Source: Phycomyces blakesleeanus NRRL 1555(-) (taxonomy: Eukaryota > Mucoromycota > Mucoromycetes > Mucorales > Phycomycetaceae). Taken from it: a DNA stretch of 64,000 bases. The notes beneath the pieces are model-generated. The model was not told where the DNA came from, did no database searches, and was given only the letters and a program-made list of their open reading frames with translations. Both the position numbers and the translations under genes were made by a program. The stretch covers positions 868,001 through 932,000 of the forward strand of contig NW_017265146.1 in assembly GCF_001638985.1 (NCBI RefSeq), in the 5' to 3' direction. Within the stretch, counting starts at the first letter, position 1, and each line of letters begins with the position of its first letter. Of this stretch, positions 37,796-46,805 are shown piece by piece.

Positions 37796-40575
37796 ATGGA
37801 AAACTTACAGGGACAGATGGCTACGGCATCTATTCAAGAAAATACAACCCAACCAAAACTTGCTGCCCTTAGTCATGCTCTTACAACTCAACCGAGCGTA
37901 TCTTCTCTGACTGCAGCTAATCCAGGTAACCATGACTCCTGGTCACCGTAGCTTTACCGTCACAAAATAAAGAAGAAATCAAACACATACACAAGGTACT
38001 CAGAGGCTAAACCTACCATTATGAATTTGGTGAATGATCAAGTCAAATCGGACAAGTCATCTGTAATGGACATTCCAACCAACCAGCCCAATCCACCCTC
38101 TAATACAACCAATTCCACTGCTACCTCCACTGCCGCCGCCGCTGCCGCTGCTGCTGTGGCTGCTGACGAAGACGCTATACGTCAACAGAAATTAGTTGAA
38201 GAGTTCCAATATCTTTTGGAAAAAAGCCAAAGTTTATTTAGCGGCCTCAGGTAAATTAGATAGTATATCGTTAGTATGGATCTATTTCGTTTTTTGTTAA
38301 TAGTAATATACGGTCAAAATATGTGTATATATATATATAGAGATTTACCACCTACTGGCAGCCATCGTCAATGGAGACCGGTAAATGGAGATATTAAAAA
38401 ATAAGTGATGCTATATCTCATACGTCTTTCTTGATGTTACACATATGATATACAGTACTTTGAAAAGACGTTTGAAGTTTACACAAAGGTAAAATAAATA
38501 CTAATAGTAACTTATTGAAATCTTCAAGGGATCTATTGTGTAAGCATATATTATGGTACTCATAAAAAAATAATGTTAAATAGTTGTGGAGGTTTCAACA
38601 AGCACATAGGTAAGAATAAAATAATATTAAAGAAATATGGAAAGGGATTGCGTGCGTGTAATAACTCAAGAGTAACGTATCTTAAATGTTCCTTATTTCT
38701 ATAATAAAAACCTTTAGGCCTATTCTAGAAAACAAGAATAACTATGGACTCAAACGATGGGAAGTAGGAGAGATCGCAAGCAAGGTTGGTCAGCTTTACT
38801 ACCATTACTAGTAAGTAAAGCGAGTCTTCTGAAGATATTTTACTATCAAGCAGGATATTAATACATTTATATTCAAAAGTCTTAGAACTAGTGAAACCAA
38901 TTATCTGCATGAGGCATATGTATTTTACGAAGCCGTTCATGAAAGACAGTATTTCAAAGACATATTGGAAGTGAAAAAGTAAGTCCCGGTTTTGGTTTTA
39001 GTTGGGTATGTTATTTATGCATGATATTAGCCCTGCCTTGATGATCAAGAAACTGCGCTATTATGCCCGATTTATTGTCGTCTGCTTGCTACTCAATAAG
39101 GATGATACAATTCGGATGCTCACGAGTGAACTTGAGGGGCTTGTAGAAGAATATGCAAAAAGTTTCAAGCCGCCGGATGCAAAAGAATGGCAGTTGGTGT
39201 TAGACGAAATAACGACATTTATGGAGGCGGAAAAGAAGCTTGTTCCTATTCGAGGGGATCGAACTCCTGTAGCTATAATTCATCGTCTTTTGCCAAGCCC
39301 CAGGGAAAAAGAAACTGGCCGTCAAAGACTTAGATTACAAGAAGCTATCCTAGTTGGAAACTATCAAAAGCAGATCAAATTTTCCGAGCTCACCTTGGAC
39401 ATGTATCGCATGTTACAGTCACTCGAGCGCCAGCCGGTCCAAAAGACTATTCGATCCAATACTAGATCCATGGATCAGTACTCACTCGCAAACGAGAAGA
39501 AAGAAAAAGATGAAGGTCTTGCAGCACCGACTGCTGCACGAACTACCATAGCCCAGAATACAAATCAGAATCAGCTTTCTGTTCCTTCTGAAAAGGCCAT
39601 AAAGCGTACAAACCCACACAAATATCTTCTATATCGCCCTCCGCTGAGCCAATTGATGGTCTATATCGCCACGGCTTACAAGGATGTTGGAGAAAATTCG
39701 GCTCTTTTACTTTACTTGTCAGCAGATGGCTGTACCTACCCTGAGATGCGGATGCCATTGTACAGTGGTGGAGTTACAACTGCCCAACGTAAAGCGACTG
39801 CTGACCGTGTAGATACTGCGCTGTCTATCCATTGTTTGAATCCGGCTGATCTATTACCATTTACACGCAAACCATTATTCTTGATTGTTGACAGTGACAA
39901 TAGCGTGGCATTTAAGAATATGCCAAATTTGTTTGACCAGCCCGTGATGTGCCTTTTATCCCCTATTGAATATCCTTCGTCTGTACAGGACAAAAGTGAA
40001 ATCGGAAGTCTTTTCACCTTATTTCTTCACACTCCCCTTCTTGGATTCTGTTCTATTTCTGATATTGGTAATCTCGATCAAGACAAATGGGATCAATGTG
40101 TAGCCATAATTACAAGTATGGAACGAAAGATAGGTGAAAGCCTAATAGCTGAGACAGGTCTAGGTAAAGAAAGCCGGGAATATACTTCTTGTAATAAAAC
40201 ACAATGCTTGACATTTAGACTCACTTTTATACAAATTAATCTAGATCCTTTCATTAAACGATTCATGTCCGATGAGTTCTTGTGGACCTTTATAGTACGA
40301 TTTGTTTTGTGCAGTATTATTTTGCGATGTCACTCTTCATTCAAGGATGACAAGGTAAGATCTTACGCCGATATTTCGGATGTCCAGAGAAAAGTGATCT
40401 CTTTACTCATATCGATCCTTAGTCTTTCCCAACGTCTTCTCCTGCATTGCCGGAAAGTATTTATGTGTCTCCGGAAATTCTTCTTATGTTTCATGGCCTG
40501 ACTATGGAGGCAGATGTCAGGACATACTTCACTCTTCCTATATCAACACCTCCTCCCCCTCCTACTGAGGCCTAA
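37796..40575 (+). CDS. SCAI-family protein (suppressor of cancer cell invasion homolog)
   Basis: Ten exons join in phase: 37796-37925, 38004-38250, 38341-38380, 38456-38488, 38584-38609, 38718-38810, 38880-38978, 39031-40163, 40245-40354, 40423-40575, giving 687 aa. Family landmarks are the conserved F-E-x-x-x-x-L-W-R-F-Q-Q block, Y-G-L-K-R-W-E-V-G-E-I-A-S-K-V-G-Q-L-Y-Y, L-R-T-S-E-x-N-Y-L-x-E-A, F-Y-E-A-V-x-x-R-x-Y-F, N-P-H-K-Y-L-L-Y-R-P, and the C-terminal S-D-E-F-L-W-T-F-I-V-R-F. In animals SCAI is a nuclear cofactor that restrains MRTF/SRF transcription and also acts with 53BP1 in DNA repair; the fungal role is not established here. The N-terminus (residues 1-150) is low-complexity with a poly-Ala run. 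Intron 8 (40164-40244) is 81 nt without an in-frame stop. The E1/E2 junction was chosen for the better CAG acceptor at 38003. Confidence 0.9.
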
Positions 40576-40897
40576 TTCTTTAAAACTTCAAAGAAAGCTA
40601 GTAATATACCTCCTTATATCTTTTATAATATATCTTGTTATTTTTTCTATTTAATCTTGAAAGTTTTTTTTGTATGTTTATTTTGATAGAATATATGGGA
40701 ATATACGTATTTTTTTGGTCTAGATCATACGCTTATGTATACCACGCTATTGCTTTGTAGAACTTTTATTTTTATTTTAATTCCGTTTAAAATAAAGTTG
40801 GGTTTGGAGTACATATCATACATCAAGAAAATATTATATGCGTGACAAAGGCATGTCTACCTCAGTTGGTCGGTAAATATCAAATAGATTGTTATCA
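40576..40897. other. 3' flank of SCAI
   Basis: AT-rich spacer with an AATAAAG near 40791 that could be a poly(A) signal for SCAI. Nothing else seen. Confidence 0.4.
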
Positions 40898-41217
40898 TTA
40901 ATATAGTGTTGAATACTTGAAAGCAAATTTCTTCAACCACTCTAACCCATAGTCGAAGATGGTCTCTTTCACGCCTGGGTCCTTGAGGAAGCATACGCTT
41001 AGGGAACTAATAAACAGAGCAAATTAATCAAATCTGTGGAACAGTACTTGAAATCATTGATTTCGAGAATTCGCTTTGTAAGTGGTTTAATATTTGAGCT
41101 GATACCTTTAGGATACACTATAAGAAAAAATAACTATTTCAAAAAAAAAAAAACTTCAATAAAGTCTTAACACAAACCCCCTTTTATGTAGGTTACTTTG
41201 TCTCTAATAAATTTTCT
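40898..41217 (-). CDS. Unidentified spliced gene, C-terminal part
   Basis: Three segments on the minus strand join in phase through good GT-AG signals: 41178-41217, 41048-41117, 40898-41006. They end in TAA with 72 codons. The predicted peptide contains KFIRDKVTYIKG, YPKGISSNIKPLTKRILEIN, then S-L-S-V-C-F-L-K-D-P-G-V-K-E-T and IFDYGLEWLKKFAFKYSTLY. The composition looks protein-like, and the intron acceptors (TTATTAG, CTTATAG, ACCTAG) are typical of this genome. I do not recognise the family. An upstream exon ending near 41250 is possible but not secure, so the N-terminus is missing; the fragment may be a small gene or a remnant. It sits between the convergent SCAI end and the end of an F-box gene. 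Confidence 0.35.
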
Positions 41218-41349
41218 CTAGGTTTATTACATTTTTTTTCTTAGTAAGCACATGCTACACATCTCCCGCTATCTAGTATATATAAGAATGTCTATGTGCT
41301 GTGAGATTATACAACTTAAAAAAAAAACAATTAAAATGAACATGAAATC

Positions 41350-42900
41350 TCATTCCCAGATACATATCAAAATATTATCAATATCAAGTTCTTTCAATCG
41401 AGTGTCATACGTCTTAGTATCTCTTTCGACTTCAAATAAAAGCTTGTTTTCGACATAATATCTTTGTGGATATGTAACGGTAGGCGATCTTTGTACCAGC
41501 CACAATCGGGTATAAGGCATATCAAGACTGACAGTTCCATCATCTTTAAAAGCGCCTTCATCCATAACAGTCTTGTGTAAGCACATGCGTCTTATACTTT
41601 TGCAGCGGAAAGAAAGATAGTTCATTGCCTCGGGTGGAATGGTTGCGTTGTGTAATGAAAAGTGATATAATCCGTGGGGCTCGCAAATTTTAGAAGCACC
41701 CGGGCTAAGTGTGAGAGTTCCTTCAACAATATGAACCTGCCTCAATACAGGACATTGAGTCAAGAGCAGATCTAGTTCAATATTTACACACGACATCCGT
41801 GCGCTCAATGTGACCAAGTGGGGATACGGATTGAATGTGAGTGTGGTGAATACTTGATTTGCATATGAAGATATGACAATCTGGGCATCCTCGAGTGTCT
41901 TTGAGTAAGCATTTAGAGATTTATCAACAAAGTATTGGACAGAGTCTGGCATAGGCTCATTAATGCGAACTCCAGCTGTGGAGGACTTTATCCGGATGCT
42001 TGGGTTACAAAAGAAGCTCCACAGAGTTACGCTACATGAAGGATTCATGTCGAATCCTACTAGATCGACTGTATGTAAGCGAGGGAAAATATCCGGAATA
42101 CCTGCAAGTAATGAGGCTAGCTCGTCTTGAAAAAGGGCATTCTTCTCACGTCTGCAACCGGTGCTACATACGACAGTATGAGCATTTGGATACTTTCGGG
42201 CGAAATAAACAAGCCATCGATGTTCGGTGTTTATGAGTGTTACTTCCAGATATTTTAGATTGTTTGCAGGCTTGATTTTTGCCAAGGATGCCACTTCGGT
42301 TGCAGTTATCTCCCAAAGATATATATTTGTTGATAAATATTCCAGTTTTGGTAGCATAGTGTGAATCTTTTCAAAGTCGCTCCAGTCAAGAAATGTCCAT
42401 GTGTTCCCGATTTTGCCTTGAAGAGTCAATCGATGAAGGAGAGGTAGATGTGATAATGCCGAGAGAATTTTGGTCCGACTATACTCAAGATAGCCATTAT
42501 CTACAAAGATGCTCAAGTCTACCAGAAGCTTCCACCGTGACCAATCAACTATCTGGTTGTTCTTTGTAAATTTCAATCCTCCAACCTGGATAGAAAGACG
42601 TCGGATATGTTGAAACCTTCTCTGCAGTGAATACAGTTGTTTGAGAGTTGCTTTCAGTTGTGGTTGCAGCGTTAATGATCTGACATGTCTGCCGTACTTC
42701 TCGTCAAACTTTTCGTCGGACATGCGTATACGACCGATGCATCTTAGGTTCTTGTTGCTAATGCTAATTTCTTTCCATGAGGATTTAAGAAAAGCCATTA
42801 ACCATGTTTTACAAATCAGAATGCATGTTGATCTGTCCCTGGCGGGAATAAAGTCAGCAATTCGGGCAAGGATCTCAAAAGGTAGATTATTTACAGACAT
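41350..42900 (-). CDS. F-box/LRR-like protein (divergent paralog)
   Basis: A single exon of 516 aa from ATG 42900. The N-terminal F-box reads LPFEILARIADFIPARDRSTCILICKTW...S-S-W-K, as in other F-box proteins that dock to Skp1 in SCF ubiquitin ligases. The rest is an irregular leucine-rich solenoid (repeating L-x-x-L-x-L and H-L-V-T-L-S segments, about residues 70-480) expected to bind substrate. Unlike the paralogs to the right it lacks the C-terminal R-G-Y-x-E-L-R-C-G block and ends in D-I-D-N-I-L-I-C-I-W-E. It shares with them the D-L-L-L-T-Q-C-P-x-L-R-Q and C-E-P-H-G-L...L-S-F-R-C-K-S-I layout. Substrates are unknown. It may belong to a separate F-box subfamily. Confidence 0.85.
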   Translation of the reverse strand: MSVNNLPFEILARIADFIPARDRSTCILICKTWLMAFLKSSWKEISISNKNLRCIGRIRMSDEKFDEKYGRHVRSLTLQPQLKATLKQLYSLQRRFQHIRRLSIQVGGLKFTKNNQIVDWSRWKLLVDLSIFVDNGYLEYSRTKILSALSHLPLLHRLTLQGKIGNTWTFLDWSDFEKIHTMLPKLEYLSTNIYLWEITATEVASLAKIKPANNLKYLEVTLINTEHRWLVYFARKYPNAHTVVCSTGCRREKNALFQDELASLLAGIPDIFPRLHTVDLVGFDMNPSCSVTLWSFFCNPSIRIKSSTAGVRINEPMPDSVQYFVDKSLNAYSKTLEDAQIVISSYANQVFTTLTFNPYPHLVTLSARMSCVNIELDLLLTQCPVLRQVHIVEGTLTLSPGASKICEPHGLYHFSLHNATIPPEAMNYLSFRCKSIRRMCLHKTVMDEGAFKDDGTVSLDMPYTRLWLVQRSPTVTYPQRYYVENKLLFEVERDTKTYDTRLKELDIDNILICIWE

Positions 42901-44044
42901 GAAAAGGATCGATGCTTTTTAAGGAATTTACAAATGGAGGGAAAAAAAAGGGTATCTGTACAGTGAACTTTAAGCAATTGTAGTAGATTGGACTGTGTAA
43001 CTAAAACAGCCAATTGAAATCGTGGTGGTTACGCTGGTTGTCAAATGTACAATTTATTGAATTGAAACAAAAGACGCAAGGGTATTTCTGGTATATTCTG
43101 AATCAAATATACAGCAACAACAGAAGTTTAGAATATGAATATAGAGAAATGTCTTACAACTTTTAACAATTTCTCAGTCTATTTGCTATCTTTTAAAAGT
43201 CTACAATGAATGGATAGATATAGTAAATTTGAACATATTCCTTCAGATAAAATTGGCTTACTTCCGACCCAACCTTACTTTTTTTCTTCCTTTTTAAGAA
43301 CAAATGCAAAAACCCCGTGTGTATTTCTCTAAATCAATTACCTCTCCAAAGAAAGGTTAAACTAGACCTCTTGTTATATTAAATGATGCTAAGATTTTAG
43401 AAAAAAGAAAGAATTGTTATCAAGAGACACAAGGCAGACCGTAACTCGTAGAATCTTTCTAATACATAATACACACCCCCAGGTAGTTACTTCCCATACC
43501 GTTAGAATATACAAGGTAGATAATATATATACAGAGAAAAAGTATATTAAGGCTTTTAAAAAAGATATATTTTCAAGAGAATTAAATTATTTCAAGATTT
43601 CAGAAGAAAATATAGAAAAATCAAATTAGATAAGTTTGCCCTCGATACTGAGCAGATCCATAAAATTTACATTCTGCTGTAAAACGCCTTGTCAGCTTGC
43701 TTAATATATTGATACTTGCTCTTCTGTAATTATGTTTAAAAGATTACTTTACAAGTAATGCAAAAAATGTGCTTCGAATGAGTGAGTGTATTAAGAGCCA
43801 AGGGTCATGAATGTATATCAATCCTTAGGAGAAACTACATCATATTTATCACTGCCATTTCTGACAAGAGCATCATTGAATATATATATAAGTTAAACTT
43901 TACATTGGAGCGAAGTGACAATACAGTTAACATAGTCAGATGAGGTCTCGGATTTATTATGGCCAACAGATAAACAAGTCTCAGTAAAATAAAGAATATT
44001 CATAACCATATTGATAGCATAATTAGAGTCAGAAGACGTTGCCC

Positions 44045-45310
44045 TGCAATGCTTGGTCTGTCTATCTTTCTTCTATATCAAAAAAGGGAGACACTCTGCA
44101 CGTGACTTATGTTCACTCTTTTAAAACAATTATAAAGAAATGGATAACTCTGTACACAACTTAGAGCATCCACAGGGGTATGTATACCTAAAATACTTTA
44201 GTAAAGCAACCCCCCCCCCCCCCCCCCATTTAAACGAGATAGCTGAGACCATATACAGTGGTTTGTCTAAACCTGAAGTCGCATATTTTTACTGCGTGAA
44301 TATTTCAGTGGAATGTTAAATTTAGGAATCTGTTAAATATTATTGAAAAAATTTCAACTAAAACTTTTAGTTAGATAAACCGCTGTGGATGAAAAAATCT
44401 AAATCTTCTATCTAAATTTACATTTTCAGTTAATTTACTCAAACCACTGTGGATGCTCTTATATTTTGACCTTTTATACTTTTAAAGCAAGTTCATAGAT
44501 TACTTACACACAGAAAACTCAAAATGTAATTGTGCACCCAATTGGGATGAGCAATAGGGACAAGGAAAGTAGCAAGAATCTTCTTTAAACTAACTTGATA
44601 TTTAAAAGAAATGACTCAATACCTTTTTGAAAGGTATTAAGACGGTAGTTCACTGACCGATTTTTTTTTTCATTTGAGAAGAATCTAATGACATTGTCTT
44701 AACAACATAGAAATTTAAAATAATTTAGCAGCTTTGAAATCCTTGAAAACTTGAGAGACTTTAAAGGCTTGGAAGATTCTAGGTGCTTTAAGGGTTATTG
44801 GGGTTTTAGGGGTCCTAATGGATTTAAGAGTTTTAACGGCTACAGAGGTTACAAGGACTTAGACACTTTAAAGACGCCAGAGATTTTAAATTAATTCAAT
44901 AATATCAGAAACATTCTTGACATAATCATATACATATTATTATACATATACTATTATGACGGTAATTTTGTGCCCAATTGAAATAAACAGTAGAGAAATA
45001 GCTAAAGTTAAGGATCAAATGGCATACCGTATGGCAATTGAATTTACACAATAGAACTTTCATCATGAATGTTAGAATATGAGTATATAAAGTATGAAAT
45101 AAAGTTAAAGAAACTAAAAAACACATTGCAATTATTACCATTTTATTTGAACCAAGGTTTTCAATTTTTGTATGAGCTATGTATGTTTTTGTTCTAGTAT
45201 CAAATATTTAAATAAACTTGGCGAATGGATTTTCTTTCTTAGAATAGTATGCTTATTGCTTATCAAACTGTCCCAATGAGGGCAGCCGGTCTACTTCGTC
45301 TTCTATATCC
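44045..45310. repeat. Dispersed repeat, copy 1 (interrupted by a MITE)
   Basis: Strongly similar in direct orientation to about 61665-62575. The stretch from AGTAGCAAGAAT, through GACGGTAGTTCACTGACCGA, to the periodic TTTAAGGGTTATTGGGG block and on to CAGCCGGTCTACTTCGTC matches copy 2 with scattered substitutions and small indels. It has no long ORF. It begins with a partially duplicated ACTCTG(C/T)AC...TTTTAAA module, the second of which holds the MITE. It could be a non-autonomous transposon or a segmental duplicate. No terminal repeats found. Confidence 0.85.
44161..44461. mobile_element. 295-bp MITE, GAGCATCCACAG ends, TTA target duplication
   Basis: Body 44164-44458 begins GAGCATCCACAG and ends CTGTGGATGCTC, exact inverted 12-mers. 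TTA flanks both ends (44161-44163, 44459-44461). Subterminal GTGGTTTGTCTAAACC and TAGATAAACCGCTGTGG are a second inverted pair. An 18-C homopolymer lies at 44210-44227. The TTA duplication and short palindromic ends suggest a PIF/Harbinger (Tourist-like) MITE. It sits inside dispersed repeat copy 1. Copy 2 has no insertion at the equivalent site. Confidence 0.85.
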
Positions 45311-46393
45311 CTAAAAAACTTCACTTACAAAGTAATTTGACTTGGCTCACTTCATACTTTTTTCGCAGATTCTTTGAACCTGTAAATTATGCCTGCTTAA
45401 AGTCTGGTGCTTATAGCTTTAAAATACTTCAATCACCAATTCGCCGGACTTAGCTTTTGTCTTAGAATAAGTCCCTTTTATAAATCTATTGATACCAATA
45501 TTGCATCAAATTATACACTCAGCCATAATCTTGTACAAGTTATAGTGTAATAATGAGCTTATTATAATATAGCAGTAAGGAATGGTTTTATAAAACTTGC
45601 AAAAAGGTGAGGAGCACCGCCCCCCAAAAGAAAGCTAGTTTAAGCTTAAGAAGCAGCAACATACTTCTTCATTTTTGTCGCCACGGAAAGTTAATCAATC
45701 TTGGCATGGGTAATTTTTATTACCATTTCATACTTGGGTCAGATGCAAGAGAATACCGCAAAGAATTTAGACCAAGTTAAAGAAGTTTTGTTAATAGGCG
45801 CAAGCTTTGAATTTCTTTTAACTTTAATAGTAAAAAAAAAGTCTAACAATAGGGGGTTGAGTTATGGTAAGGAAGGAACCAGAGTTTGGCTATGAAGTAT
45901 GTTCTTCACTCAAGTGTGTCATATATACCACACTAACAAATGGGCTGTAACTGGTTACACTGCCTCTTACAAGATACCCTACATGTGAACAGAACGCTTA
46001 ATCTGTGAGGGTCTCTTGTATATATCTATGATGTGTTGTCTAAAGCAAGTTTAATATATTCCCTAGCAGAAGAGTTTATGTAAAATTATTGCAATTTTGG
46101 TGCTGCATTTGGATGAAAAATATTTGACATATTATGCTTGCCATAAAGAGTCTTTAATTATGTGGGTGTATCAAAGGGACTAATAGGTACTGTGATAGTG
46201 TCTTTTTATCTATATGCTTATGTATTCGTTTGTCTTCTAAAAGATAAATAAAGACAATGTCATGTTCTACATAGTTTCTCTGACATATTATATACATCCT
46301 TGGTCCACAATATATTGAATAAATAGATCGCATTTCTATAATACTCTATTAACAATAGCTATAAATTATGTATGATGTTGAGAAGCAGCAATC

Positions 46394-46517
46394 TTACGGG
46401 GACGACATTTTCAGGATGGGGCACTACCTTTTTTTTGCCGGACTAATTCGTTGTGACTACTTGTCCGAGGTCCGAGGTATTTTCTCCAATCCTTCAGGGC
46501 AAAACGATGTGTCCTGA
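46394..46517. mobile_element. 118-bp MITE, reverse-oriented relative of the 9291-9409 element
   Basis: Body 46397-46514 ends GGGCAAAACGATGTGTCC. Its reverse complement starts GGACACATCGTTTTGCCC then TGAAGGATT, matching the 9291 element over about 30 bp, and the opposite ends also match (GAAAATGTCG). The flanks are TTA on the left and TGA on the right, consistent with a mutated TTA duplication. Confidence 0.6.
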
Positions 46518-46805
46518 AATTCTTAACTCAATATTTAAATATAAAACCTTCTTTTCTATTCTATACTCATCTCGTAAGAGCTACTAATCAATTGCACTTA
46601 AAAATATTATTTTTTCTCGGAGATAGTAAAGAGATTACTTTGCTCATTGCAGATTAGCAATTAGAAATCATGATGTTAATAAGTATTCTCTAGAAATCAC
46701 TTCAATATAAATCCTATCAATAAAGAAATCCGCTTTTTCAATGGAAAGGAACATTATCCTGTCCAACAACCTCTTCCTGTCTCAACAGTTAATGGTTACA
46801 GTGAC

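Larger units (their letters stand above)
42901..46805. other. Repeat-rich intergenic region left of the MULE gene
   Basis: 3.9 kb without a convincing gene. It contains the dispersed repeat copy 1 (about 44045-45310) interrupted by a TTA-flanked MITE (44164-44458), and a second small MITE at 46397-46514. The rest (42901-44040 and 45311-46390) is AT-rich with only short ORFs. Confidence 0.6.
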
